From: Desulfobacula sp.
GTDB taxonomy: Bacteria > Desulfobacterota > Desulfobacteria > Desulfobacterales > Desulfobacteraceae
Direction of reading: 5' to 3'
Length of the DNA stretch: 64,000 nucleotides
NCBI RefSeq assembly: GCF_030145145.1
Contig: NZ_JAQYWD010000007.1
Location: forward strand, 62,001 to 126,000
Of the stretch, positions 9,065 to 17,653 are shown in pieces. The notes under the pieces are model-generated. The model saw nothing but the letters and a program-made list of their open reading frames with translations. It searched no databases and had not been told where the DNA came from. The translations under genes and the position numbers were made by a program. The stretch's first letter is position 1. Every line of letters starts with the position of its first letter.

Positions 9065-9931
9065 ATGAATGAAAAAAAATTTGAATTCGAATTGAGCCGG
9101 TTAAGGGATGAAATAGACCGCATTGATTCAAAAATGTTAAGTTTGATTAATCAGCGACTGGAAATCGGTAAAAAGGTCGGGATCATCAAAAAGGAAACCG
9201 GCAGCCCGATCCTTGATCGAAACCGGGAACGAAACCTTATCGAAAGACTGTCTAAGATGAATCAGGGACCGGCAGACAACGCATTATTAAAATATTTTTT
9301 CACTGTCATTATTACCGCTACAAGGGAAATCCAAAAGCCCAGAACCATCTCCTTTCTGGGTCCTGAAGCCAGCTTTACACACATCGCAGCATTGGCCCAT
9401 TTTAAACATTCCGGTAAATTTGTTGAACAGCCAAATTTATATGAAATTTTCAGGGAAGTTGAAAAAGATCAAAGTCATTTCGGGGTGGTTCCTGTTGAAA
9501 ATTCAATTGAAGGTGCCGTGAACCACACACTGGATCTGTTCGCCGACTTTGATCTGAATATTTGTGCAGAGCACTATGAACCGGTTTCCCATGATTCTCG
9601 GAATATAACAAGATTTCTTGTTATTGGCAAAGATGTGCCCCAGCCGTCTGGAAAGGATAAGACATCCATCCTGTTTGCCACGTCACATGAACCGGGTGCC
9701 TTGTTTAAAGCACTTGAACCCATTGACAGGGCAGGCCTGAATATGTTGAAGCTGGAATCCAGGCCCACACGGCATCAAAACTGGAGTTATTATTTTTTCC
9801 TTGATATTGAAGGGCATTATCAGGATCAGCAGGTTTCTGATACCATTGATGACATTAAGGCACATTCCCTGTCGTTAAAAATACTGGGGTCCTATCCTGT
9901 ATTTATCAAAGAGGCCATGCCGTATGATTGA
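9065..9931 (+). CDS. pheA: Chorismate mutase/prephenate dehydratase with internal deletion
   Basis: P-protein that converts chorismate to prephenate and then phenylpyruvate for Phe synthesis. An AroQ mutase domain occupies about 5-85 (LRDEIDRIDSKML). The dehydratase starts normally (SFLGPEASFTH, VVPVENSIEG) and a C-terminal ACT domain has the ESRPTRHQNWSYYFF signature for Phe binding. However, PVSH (about residue 178) runs straight into DSRNITRF, so the usual intervening lobe of about 70 residues is absent; total length is 288 instead of about 355-365. The mutase and regulatory domains look intact; dehydratase activity is doubtful. The ATG at 9065 is used; a TTG 9 nt upstream is an alternative. 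It overlaps aroE by 8 nt. Confidence 0.85.
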   Translation: MNEKKFEFELSRLRDEIDRIDSKMLSLINQRLEIGKKVGIIKKETGSPILDRNRERNLIERLSKMNQGPADNALLKYFFTVIITATREIQKPRTISFLGPEASFTHIAALAHFKHSGKFVEQPNLYEIFREVEKDQSHFGVVPVENSIEGAVNHTLDLFADFDLNICAEHYEPVSHDSRNITRFLVIGKDVPQPSGKDKTSILFATSHEPGALFKALEPIDRAGLNMLKLESRPTRHQNWSYYFFLDIEGHYQDQQVSDTIDDIKAHSLSLKILGSYPVFIKEAMPYD

Positions 9932-10736
9932 TTCCCGAACACACGTCTACGGTGTCTTCGGAAACCCGGTCAGACATTCCCAAAGTCCGTTGATTCACAA
10001 TGCCTGTTTCCAACAGCATCATGTGAATGCCGTTTATCTGGCCTTTGAAATCAAAGAGATTTCAAAGGCTGTTGCCGCAATGAGGACCCTGGATATCAAA
10101 GGGGCGTCCATCACCATACCGTTTAAAGAAGGCATCATGGAGTGTCTCGACGAAATTGATCCGGATGCAATGGATATCGGTGCGGTAAACACGGTTGTGA
10201 ACAAGGATGGAACGCTTATTGGATATAATACAGATTATACAGCGGCAATCGCTCCGCTAACACCCTTTGGTATCAAGAATAAAACAGTGTGTGTCATGGG
10301 TGCCGGAGGGGCAGCCCAGGCGGTTGCGTACGGCATCCACAAGGCAGGGGGGGCGCTTGTGATTATCAACAGGGACAAAGACAGGGGCAGGCGCCTGGCA
10401 GTTAAGTACCGTGCTGATTTTATATCCATGGAGAAAATCAATAAAATGAATGCCCTCCCGGCGGATATTCTCATCAACACCACATCCATTGGTATGCGTC
10501 CGGATGTTAACCGTTCACCCGTTCCTTCAAATCTTCTGACGTCTCAAATGATCGTGATGGATATTGTTTATACGCCCTTGAAAACAAAGTTATTGTCCCA
10601 GGCAGAGGAAAAAGGGGCTAGCACCATTGATGGTCTGTCCATGTTCGTTCATCAGGGGGCGGCCCAATTTAACCTGTGGACCGGCATATCACCGGATATA
10701 CAACAAATGCGGAACGTCATCATAAAGGGAGTGTAA
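9924..10736 (+). CDS. aroE: Shikimate dehydrogenase
   Basis: Reduces 3-dehydroshikimate to shikimate with NADPH. The 270 residues show the substrate-binding N-terminus GNPVRHSQSPLIHN, the catalytic lysine in SITIPFKE, the aspartate in YNTDYTA and the nucleotide-binding loop GAGGAAQAVAYG. Length is normal. The start overlaps the pheA end by 8 nt, which implies translational coupling. Confidence 0.95.
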   Translation: MIDSRTHVYGVFGNPVRHSQSPLIHNACFQQHHVNAVYLAFEIKEISKAVAAMRTLDIKGASITIPFKEGIMECLDEIDPDAMDIGAVNTVVNKDGTLIGYNTDYTAAIAPLTPFGIKNKTVCVMGAGGAAQAVAYGIHKAGGALVIINRDKDRGRRLAVKYRADFISMEKINKMNALPADILINTTSIGMRPDVNRSPVPSNLLTSQMIVMDIVYTPLKTKLLSQAEEKGASTIDGLSMFVHQGAAQFNLWTGISPDIQQMRNVIIKGV

Positions 10737-10740
10737 TGAA

Positions 10741-11997
10741 GTGAAACAGATTGAACCCAAACAGATAAAAGACCAGGCGGTTGTGATTCCAGGCTCCAAA
10801 AGCATTTCCCATCGCATGATGATTTGTGCATCCCTTTCCAAAGGAACCTCCCAAATTGAAAATGTGCTTCAAAGTGATGATATTTTGCTGACCCGTGATG
10901 CATTGAAGCAGATGGGGGCCATCATTGAACCGATTAAACGGCACCATTACAGGGTTAAAGGGTTTGGTGGAACACCTCACCCCTGCCACAAAGATATCTA
11001 TTTGGGCAATTCAGGCACGTCCATGCGACTGCTGGCCGGCATAGCTGCCCTGGGCAACACCGGTTATACCCTCACCGGTGATCCGCGCATGTGTGAACGT
11101 CCAATGGTAGAACTGCTTGATGCGTTAACGCTTTTGGGAATTCAGGCAACCTCGGAAAATCCAAATGGTACCCCTCCGGTTTATATCCGGGGAAACAATA
11201 GGGAAGGGGGGAACGTCCGCATTGATTGTTCCAAAAGCAGCCAGTACCTGTCCTCCCTTTTGATGATGGGGGCAGTGATGAAAAACGGGCTTGATATTCA
11301 CCTTGACGGCCCGCCCGTGTCATCTCCCTATATTGATTTGACCCTTGATATTATGAAAAAATTCAAGGTTGATGCTCATCGGGCAGATACCACCCATTAC
11401 ACGGTTCCAGGACAGCAGTCCTATGTTCCAGGCAATTTTTTTGTGGAGCCTGATCTTTCCAATGCCGGTTATTTCTGGGCCATTGGCGCGATTACGGGGA
11501 AGATGATAACGGTTGAAAATATCAGCAAAAATTCTCTGCAAGGGGATTTGAAGCAGATCAAAATCCTGGAACAGATGGGGTGTACCGTAAAGATAAAAGA
11601 CCAGAAGATCGGCGTCTGCGGTTCCCAACTGAACAGTATTGATGTGGATATGTCTGATACGCCGGATGCAGTCCCTGCCATTGCCGTTGTTGCAAGCTTT
11701 GCCAAAGGGAAAACCAGAATCGTTAACATTAAACATTTACGGGAAAAAGAGTGTGACAGGATTGATGCGGTCTGTTCACAGTTGATGAAGATGGGTATCC
11801 GGGTAAGCCAGGGCGAGGATTATCTTGAGATCACCGGCGGCAATCCAACGGGTGCGAGAATAGAAACATTTAATGATCACAGGATTGCCATGGCATTTTC
11901 CATTCCAGGCCTGCTGGTGAATGGCATGGAAATCGAGAATGAAACCTGTGTTGAAAAATCTTTTCCAGAGTACTGGAAAATTTTTGAAGCGTTGTAG
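10741..11997 (+). CDS. aroA: EPSP synthase (3-phosphoshikimate 1-carboxyvinyltransferase)
   Basis: Joins shikimate-3-phosphate and phosphoenolpyruvate to form EPSP. The 418 residues begin at a GTG codon 4 nt after aroE. Hallmarks are PGSKSISHRMM near the N-terminus, the PEP-binding loop LGNSGTSMRLLAG, and KECDRIDAV and FNDHRIAMAF in the second half. The LGNSGTSMR loop (usually LGNAGTAMR) looks more like class II or divergent enzymes. Operon position between aroE and aroK supports the call. Confidence 0.95.
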   Translation: MKQIEPKQIKDQAVVIPGSKSISHRMMICASLSKGTSQIENVLQSDDILLTRDALKQMGAIIEPIKRHHYRVKGFGGTPHPCHKDIYLGNSGTSMRLLAGIAALGNTGYTLTGDPRMCERPMVELLDALTLLGIQATSENPNGTPPVYIRGNNREGGNVRIDCSKSSQYLSSLLMMGAVMKNGLDIHLDGPPVSSPYIDLTLDIMKKFKVDAHRADTTHYTVPGQQSYVPGNFFVEPDLSNAGYFWAIGAITGKMITVENISKNSLQGDLKQIKILEQMGCTVKIKDQKIGVCGSQLNSIDVDMSDTPDAVPAIAVVASFAKGKTRIVNIKHLREKECDRIDAVCSQLMKMGIRVSQGEDYLEITGGNPTGARIETFNDHRIAMAFSIPGLLVNGMEIENETCVEKSFPEYWKIFEAL

Positions 11998-11999
11998 AG

Positions 12000-12512
12000 A
12001 TGAAACTGTTTTTGATTGGCTATAGATGCACCGGAAAGACAACCATTGGCAAGCTGCTTGCCGATCGGCTGAATATTGCATTTCTGGATACGGATCAAAT
12101 GATTGAACAACAGACCGGATCAAGCATTTCTCAAATTGTTAAAACCCATGGCTGGGAAAAATTTCGACACATTGAGAAGACGGTCCTGTTTACGACACAA
12201 CACCTGACGAATACGGTTATTGCCACAGGCGGTGGTATGATTATCGATCCGGAAAACCGGAAATTTATCGAAACAAACGGCATTTCCATCTGGCTTGATG
12301 CCGATATCAAGACCATTCTGCACCGGTTGGAGATGGATCATCATACCCCGGAATCCCGTCCATCACTTACCTCTCACAACCTTTTGAAAGAAACCAGTGA
12401 CGTGTTAAACTTTAGAAAACCATTATATGAAAAGACAGCCCAGATAAAGATTGACACCGGGTTTTATTCCCCCCGGGAAATCGTTAATATCATTGACAGG
12501 AGGTTATCTTAA
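12000..12512 (+). CDS. aroK: Shikimate kinase
   Basis: Phosphorylates shikimate at the 3-OH with ATP. The 170 residues carry the P-loop GYRCTGKTTIGK, the shikimate-binding aspartate in FLDTDQMIE, an arginine in EKFRHIEK, the ATGGGMI loop and the LID region with ESRPSL. The size is typical of the single-domain enzyme. It starts 3 nt after aroA and its stop overlaps the aroC start by one base. Confidence 0.93.
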   Translation: MKLFLIGYRCTGKTTIGKLLADRLNIAFLDTDQMIEQQTGSSISQIVKTHGWEKFRHIEKTVLFTTQHLTNTVIATGGGMIIDPENRKFIETNGISIWLDADIKTILHRLEMDHHTPESRPSLTSHNLLKETSDVLNFRKPLYEKTAQIKIDTGFYSPREIVNIIDRRLS

Positions 12513-13567
12513 TGTCAGGCAGTAGTTTTGGTAAAGCATTCAATATTACCACCTTTGGAGAATCACACGGCCCGGCCATCGGCGTTGTGATCCAGGGATG
12601 TCCTCCGGGCCTGAAAATTGATGAGAACCGGATACAAATGGCCCTTGATAAAAGAAAGCCGGGGCAGGGGGTTTCCAGCACAAAAAGAAAAGAACCGGAC
12701 CATCCGATTATCTTATCCGGTATGTTTAAGGGCCAGACCACTGGAACGCCCATTATGATTTTGATTGAAAACAAAGATGCAAAATCAAAATCCTATGATC
12801 AGATCGCCGCCCTGTTCCGACCGGGGCATGGAGATTACACGTACCAGGCAAAATATGGTATCCGGGACTTTCGGGGCGGCGGCAGAGCTTCTGCAAGGGA
12901 AACCGCTGCAAGGGTTGCAGCCGGTGCCGTTGCACAAGCGGTACTGGATCAGCAGGGGATTCAAATAGACAATTACACCCTTGAACTTGGCGGTATTCGG
13001 GCCCAGCGGATCGAGAACATGTCTGACAAGTATACGAATGCATTGCTTTGTCCTGACATGGAAGCTGCCCATGAGATGGAACAAAAAATTTTATCCGTAA
13101 AAAAACAGGGGGATTCTCTGGGCGGTGTGGTTGAGATCATTGCCTCCAATGTTCCTGCAGGGTTAGGAGACCCTGTTTTTGACAAACTGGATGCGGATAT
13201 TGCCAAGGCATTGATGAGTATCGGTGCTGTTAAGGCAGTGGAAATCGGGGCGGGGATTCGTGCCGCTCAAATGACAGGCAGTGAGAACAATGATCCGATC
13301 TTACCGGATGGATTCCGGACAAATCATTCCGGGGGGATTCTGGCAGGGATTTCAAACGGAGAGGATATCATTGCCCGGGTTCATGTCAAACCAATACCGT
13401 CGATACTGAAACCTCAAAAGACCGTTGATGAAAATGGTCATCCCGCTGAAATTTCAACGGAAGGTCGTCATGACATCTGTGCCATCCCAAGAATTAACAT
13501 GGTCTGTGAGGCCATGATGGCAATTGTCCTCACAGACCATCTGTTACGTCAAAAAACATTAGGCTGA
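12512..13567 (+). CDS. aroC: Chorismate synthase
   Basis: Last step of the shikimate pathway: FMN-dependent anti-elimination of phosphate from EPSP to give chorismate. The 351 residues contain the family signatures GESHGPAIGVVIQGCPPG, the FRPGHGDYTYQ segment, RGGGRASARETAARVAAGA and the C-terminal RHDICAIPRINMVCEAMMA. It closes the operon, so the operon runs from DAHP-derived dehydroshikimate to chorismate and on to phenylpyruvate. The next gene converges from the other strand after 5 nt. Confidence 0.97.
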   Translation: MSGSSFGKAFNITTFGESHGPAIGVVIQGCPPGLKIDENRIQMALDKRKPGQGVSSTKRKEPDHPIILSGMFKGQTTGTPIMILIENKDAKSKSYDQIAALFRPGHGDYTYQAKYGIRDFRGGGRASARETAARVAAGAVAQAVLDQQGIQIDNYTLELGGIRAQRIENMSDKYTNALLCPDMEAAHEMEQKILSVKKQGDSLGGVVEIIASNVPAGLGDPVFDKLDADIAKALMSIGAVKAVEIGAGIRAAQMTGSENNDPILPDGFRTNHSGGILAGISNGEDIIARVHVKPIPSILKPQKTVDENGHPAEISTEGRHDICAIPRINMVCEAMMAIVLTDHLLRQKTLG

Positions 13568-13572
13568 CAGAT

Positions 13573-13887
13573 TTATTTTTTTATAATATCCAATTCAAGC
13601 TTATCTGAAATTTCAATGGCGGTGGTCAATGCATCATTGATCATAAACAATTGAATCTTCAAGGTTTTTAATGAAGCGGGGGTTGCAGAGATCGTTTCCG
13701 GGCTGGAGAGAAGGGTTGCAAGGGCCTTGGATCTTTTTGCAAATTCCGTCAATCGTTCACTGAAATTTACAATTTCACCCGCCCATGTATCTCGTTCTTC
13801 CTTGGAAATCTCAATATTTGCATTACCGGTTCCATTGATAAGATGGTCAATCTGATAGTCTTCAGGGTTTGCAATTATTTCATACAT
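13573..13887 (-). CDS. Small hypothetical protein
   Basis: I do not recognise this 104-residue protein. It starts MYEIIANPEDY at an ATG with AAGGAG 6 nt upstream; a longer start exists but has no RBS. The body is predicted mainly helical and acidic, with amphipathic stretches (VNFSERLTEFAKRSKALATLL and following), no signal peptide and no membrane segment. It is transcribed convergently to aroC and shares no operon. Good RBS and codon pattern make it a likely real gene. Confidence 0.6.
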   Translation of the reverse strand: MYEIIANPEDYQIDHLINGTGNANIEISKEERDTWAGEIVNFSERLTEFAKRSKALATLLSSPETISATPASLKTLKIQLFMINDALTTAIEISDKLELDIIKK

Positions 13888-13923
13888 TTGATTCTCCTTA
13901 TAAAACACATCATAACAAGCTTG

Positions 13924-13974
13924 GGACCGCCAATTTTATAAGCTGATCTGCTCACCTTATTTCATTGGCGGTCC
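13924..13974. repeat. 11-bp inverted repeat upstream of the small gene
   Basis: GGACCGCCAAT at 13924-13934 is matched perfectly by ATTGGCGGTCC at 13964-13974, with a 29-nt loop. It has no T-run on either side, so it is not a standard terminator. It lies 37 bp upstream of the small gene on the minus strand and may be an operator or RNA structure in its leader. Confidence 0.5.
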
Positions 13975-14168
13975 GTAACGCCACTGTGCTAAGAATATTT
14001 TAACCAATGGGTTAAGTCAAGCTCTGCAGGCACAAACATTGTGGATTCACCGCAAGTATAAGGGGGTTTAGCAGTTTGTCGGGATCAAATATCCATTTCA
14101 CTCTGAGGGGTTAAGGGGTGCCGGGAAAAGGGCTATTTTTTTATTTTAATTGAATGAACCCTCACCAT

Positions 14169-15470
14169 CTATACCGGGTTTGAAAGGAAAGCAATTAAAT
14201 CTCCCTTAGTGTACAGAATTTTAAGCACAGACAGATAGTAGATATATTTAGCATCTAAAATTCTTCTTTGAGCTGAGACGAGAAGTGTATTTGCATCCAT
14301 TATATCAATACTGTCCGCCATCCCGTATTTAAACTGCATTTGAACGGCATTGTAGTTTTCCTGAGAAAACTTCAGCTCATCCTGTAAGTTTAACAAGGCA
14401 CTTTTTGCAGCTTTGTAATCCAGAAAAGAAATTTTTGAATCCAGGATAATGGTTTTTTCCTGGAGGGCCAATGCATTTTCTGCCTTTCGCTGGTTTGCAA
14501 TCGCCTGACGGATTTCGGCTTTTCTTAACCCACCATCATATAGGGTGAAGACAAGCTCACCGGTAAAATAAAGATCTTCGGTATCATATTCTGTTTTGCC
14601 CAGGGCAATATCATACGAGACATCTGTCTCTTTGTATCCTGCTTCCAGGGACAGGACCGGCCAATAATCGCTTTTTTTAAATTGAATGGTTTTTTGGGCT
14701 ATCTCAAGGTTTTTTTTTGCTTCTTTTATTTCCATTCTATTTGTTAAGGCATAACTTTGAATATCTTCAAGGGTGGTGTTATAATTTTCAATTCCGCCGA
14801 TATCTTCTCGTTGAAGAGTATAATCATCCTCAATCTCCACAAGATTGTGCAAGGCGGCCTTGGTTTGCAGCACCCGGTTTTCTGCCCTGACCTGTTCGGT
14901 CAATGATTTGGATAATTCTGCTTCAGCTCGGTACAAATCCGTCTTGGTAACATTTCCCACATTTAATTTTTCATTTACAGCGTCCCTGTGGGTGGTCAGC
15001 CGCTTCACATCTGATGCAGCAATTTCAAGGAATCGTTGGGCACTTAAAATATTGTAATAGGTCTGGGCCACCTGCAGCAAGTATTGGGAACGGATGCTTT
15101 CCAGGGAAAATGTTTTGCCCTCAATGGTTTTTTTTGTGACATCCAGGGCAATCAATTCTTTGCCATTGAGGGTAAAAGACTGTTTCAACTTAACCCCCAT
15201 TGTCATTGTATCGGGGGTTGTTATATCTTCATCTTTGTGTTCCATAATATTACCAAAACCGATGGCCCGGGGGATTAAAACAGATAATGCCCTGGCCTTG
15301 TCCTGCTGGGCGATATAGACATCATCCCGGGCAATTTTAATGGTCTCACTGTGCATATTGGCCAGTTGGGCCAATTCATAGAGCGAATATGTCTTTTGAC
15401 AATGGGCCGGCATCTGGCTGAGAACGATCATAAAAAAAATAACAAATAATTGAACTGGCATTTTATTCAT
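14169..15470 (-). CDS. TolC-family outer membrane efflux protein
   Basis: Outer membrane channel component of a type I secretion or efflux system. The 433 residues have a signal peptide (about 1-24, ending AHCQ) and two similar halves rich in long helices and coiled coils, as in the OEP family (for example LLQVAQTYYNILSAQRFLE and FSQENYNAVQMQFKYGMADSIDIMDA). GAGG stands 7 nt before the ATG. No membrane fusion protein or inner membrane pump is adjacent, so the transported substrate cannot be inferred. Confidence 0.85.
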   Translation of the reverse strand: MNKMPVQLFVIFFMIVLSQMPAHCQKTYSLYELAQLANMHSETIKIARDDVYIAQQDKARALSVLIPRAIGFGNIMEHKDEDITTPDTMTMGVKLKQSFTLNGKELIALDVTKKTIEGKTFSLESIRSQYLLQVAQTYYNILSAQRFLEIAASDVKRLTTHRDAVNEKLNVGNVTKTDLYRAEAELSKSLTEQVRAENRVLQTKAALHNLVEIEDDYTLQREDIGGIENYNTTLEDIQSYALTNRMEIKEAKKNLEIAQKTIQFKKSDYWPVLSLEAGYKETDVSYDIALGKTEYDTEDLYFTGELVFTLYDGGLRKAEIRQAIANQRKAENALALQEKTIILDSKISFLDYKAAKSALLNLQDELKFSQENYNAVQMQFKYGMADSIDIMDANTLLVSAQRRILDAKYIYYLSVLKILYTKGDLIAFLSNPV

Positions 15471-15668
15471 CTGGAAACCTCATCTGTTTTGAAAATTAAT
15501 CCCACAATATTATCATTTTGCAATCCACGTCAAGTTTACAAACCACTAAAGCTAGCGTATTGCAAAATACGGCAGGTTAGTAGATGGTTATACCTGTAAA
15601 ATCTTTTTGTTGCAACAATGGATAAATATCTTATTTTATGTTATTAAACACCCAAAATTATCTAACTA

Positions 15669-15783
15669 ACTCAACTTTCGGAATTGGTTATTTTTACATG
15701 GGGTCAGGCTTTTTTTATGACACTTTTTAAGCGTCTGGGCAACACTGATCCTGTTCATTAAAGCTAAAGTCCGAAAGTTGAGT
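15669..15783. mobile_element. Possible MITE with 14-bp terminal inverted repeats
   Basis: Within a 340-bp non-coding stretch (15471-15810), ACTCAACTTTCGGA (15669-15682) is repeated in inverse as TCCGAAAGTTGAGT (15770-15783), a perfect 14-bp match enclosing 87 bp without a gene. An 11-base part (CCGAAAGTTGA) occurs again near 46896. The size and ends fit a miniature non-autonomous element. It ends 31 bp before purC and may affect its promoter. The rest of the stretch is AT-rich with nothing else recognised. Confidence 0.45.
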
Positions 15784-15813
15784 AACCAAATGGTATAAAA
15801 TAAGGAGATTGTG

Positions 15814-16701
15814 ATGGCATCCATTCCAGAGACTCAATTTGAAGGTCTTTCACTGGTCCGGCAGGGTAAGGTCAGGGATATATTTGACACGGGAGAAGCC
15901 CTGTTGATGCTTACAACTGACAGGCTTTCAGCGTTTGATGTGGTGTTACCGGATATGATCCCGGACAAGGGAAAAGTATTGAATCAGATCTCTGTATTCT
16001 GGTTTGAAAAAATGAAAAGCATTGTGCCGAATCATATGATCACGACTGATGTAGATGAATATCCGGATGAATTTAAAGCGTATTCCAAGGCTTTGGATAA
16101 ACGCAGCATGCTGGTAAAAAAAGCAGAACCGCTTCCCGTTGAATGTATTATAAGAGGCTATATCACCGGTTCCGGTTGGAGTTCCTATCAAAAAGAGGGG
16201 CAGGTGTGCGGCATTAAATTGCCCCAGGGCCTGAAAGAATCGGATAAGCTGGACCAACCGCTTTATACGCCTTCCACCAAAGCCGAAGTTGGAGATCATG
16301 ATATCAATATCAGTTTTGATGAAACCATAAAACTGGTGGGCAATGACATTGCTTGCAAACTCAGGGAATTAAGCCTTGAACTATACACGAAAGGCGCTGA
16401 ATATGCCCTCTCAAAAGGCATTATCATTGCCGATACAAAATTTGAATTTGGACTGTTAGACGGAAAGATTATCCTTATTGATGAAATCCTGACGCCGGAC
16501 TCATCCCGGTTCTGGCCATTGAGCGAATATGAGCCTGGAAAAAGCCAGAACAGTTTTGATAAGCAATATGTCAGGGACTGGCTCACTAACTCCGGATGGG
16601 ATAAAACACCGCCTGGCCCCAGGCTTCCCCAGGAAATTATTGACAGGACCGCAACAACCTACAAAGAAATATACACCCGTTTGACCGGTGAAAATGTTTA
16701 A
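15814..16701 (+). CDS. purC: SAICAR synthetase
   Basis: Purine pathway enzyme joining CAIR and aspartate with ATP to form SAICAR. The 295 residues carry GKVRDIF, TTDRLSAFDVVLP, the VECIIRGYITGSGW segment and the C-terminal IDEILTPDSSRFW, all family signatures. The longer (about 300-residue) form is the usual type in this group. AAGGAG 6 nt upstream selects the ATG at 15814 over the GTG just before it. Its end overlaps the next gene. Confidence 0.96.
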   Translation: MASIPETQFEGLSLVRQGKVRDIFDTGEALLMLTTDRLSAFDVVLPDMIPDKGKVLNQISVFWFEKMKSIVPNHMITTDVDEYPDEFKAYSKALDKRSMLVKKAEPLPVECIIRGYITGSGWSSYQKEGQVCGIKLPQGLKESDKLDQPLYTPSTKAEVGDHDINISFDETIKLVGNDIACKLRELSLELYTKGAEYALSKGIIIADTKFEFGLLDGKIILIDEILTPDSSRFWPLSEYEPGKSQNSFDKQYVRDWLTNSGWDKTPPGPRLPQEIIDRTATTYKEIYTRLTGENV

Positions 16702-17653
16702 TTCGCCTTGTGAAATACTATTGTCTGATATTGATTTAACCGATGACCGATATCAAATGTCGTTTGAAGAAACCAGCGTGGCCTTTCTTGCACGTTCAAT
16801 TAAAGAAACAGGCCTGATGTGTCCTCCCCTTGTCAGGCCCACAAACAATAAATGTATTATTATTTCAGGGTTTAACCGGATCAGAGCCCAGCTTTATAAT
16901 AATGAAACCAAAATAATTGTCAATCAAACACCCCCCGATACCAGTGATTATCGCTGCCTGTTGCACGCCATAACGGCACTTGCGTTTCAAAGACCATTAA
17001 CCCATGCCGAACTCATACGATGTACCGGACGGCTGTCTTTTTTTCTGGAAAAAGAACAGATCGTACAAAAATCACCGGCCATCTTTAATACGGAACTGAA
17101 TGCCCGATTTGTAGAAGATCTAATCACCATTGGGGCTTTGCCGGATCCTGCGTTGGCGCTGATTCACCTGGGTAATCTAACGTTAAATACGGCCAAAAAA
17201 ATTTCTGTATGTGAGACAGGCATGATTAATATTTTTTTAAAAATTTTTTCACAGATCAAAGCCTCCAGCAGCAAACAGCTTGAAATTATACAGTATATTA
17301 TGGAAATTGTTGCCAGAGATGCCATTGACCCCACAAACTTCTTTAACGCCAAAGAGATCCAGGCGCTTTTGTTTGATGAAAACACAGCCCCGGGAATAAA
17401 AACCACCCTGCTTCGCACCTATCTTTTTGAGCGGCGGTTCCCCACCATTTTCAAGACACATCAACGGGTTCAGGAAAAAATAAGCGCCCTGAAGCTGGGG
17501 GGCAACATTAAGTTTTTGCCACCGGAAAATTTCGAAGGTCAATACTATGGCATCTCCTTTAAGGCCAAACGATATGATGAGTTTGCCGCCACTGTCCAGA
17601 CCCTTCATACCGCTTTGTCAAACCCGGCTCTCAAAGACATCTTTCATCCATGA
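16694..17653 (+). CDS. ParB/Srx-fold-like protein paired with an SPL-like radical SAM gene
   Basis: The N-terminal part (about 5-75: ILLSDIDLTDDRY, LARSIKETGLMCPPLVRPT, IISGFNRIRA) resembles the ParB N-terminal fold: a list of residues, then a helix, then the G-hR motif. The rest (about 100-319) is helical, may bind DNA like the KorB/ParB middle domain, and is not otherwise recognised. The gene overlaps purC and also overlaps the next gene by 4 nt (ATGA), so the two downstream products are probably made together. It is not a chromosome-partition ParB by context. Start ATG 16694; a GTG two codons upstream is possible. Confidence 0.65.
   Translation: MFNSPCEILLSDIDLTDDRYQMSFEETSVAFLARSIKETGLMCPPLVRPTNNKCIIISGFNRIRAQLYNNETKIIVNQTPPDTSDYRCLLHAITALAFQRPLTHAELIRCTGRLSFFLEKEQIVQKSPAIFNTELNARFVEDLITIGALPDPALALIHLGNLTLNTAKKISVCETGMINIFLKIFSQIKASSSKQLEIIQYIMEIVARDAIDPTNFFNAKEIQALLFDENTAPGIKTTLLRTYLFERRFPTIFKTHQRVQEKISALKLGGNIKFLPPENFEGQYYGISFKAKRYDEFAATVQTLHTALSNPALKDIFHP

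Noticed and set aside
13925-13937. GACCGCCAATTTT shared with 55438-55453
   Set aside because: Only 13 bases in AT-rich surroundings and no common context; probably chance.
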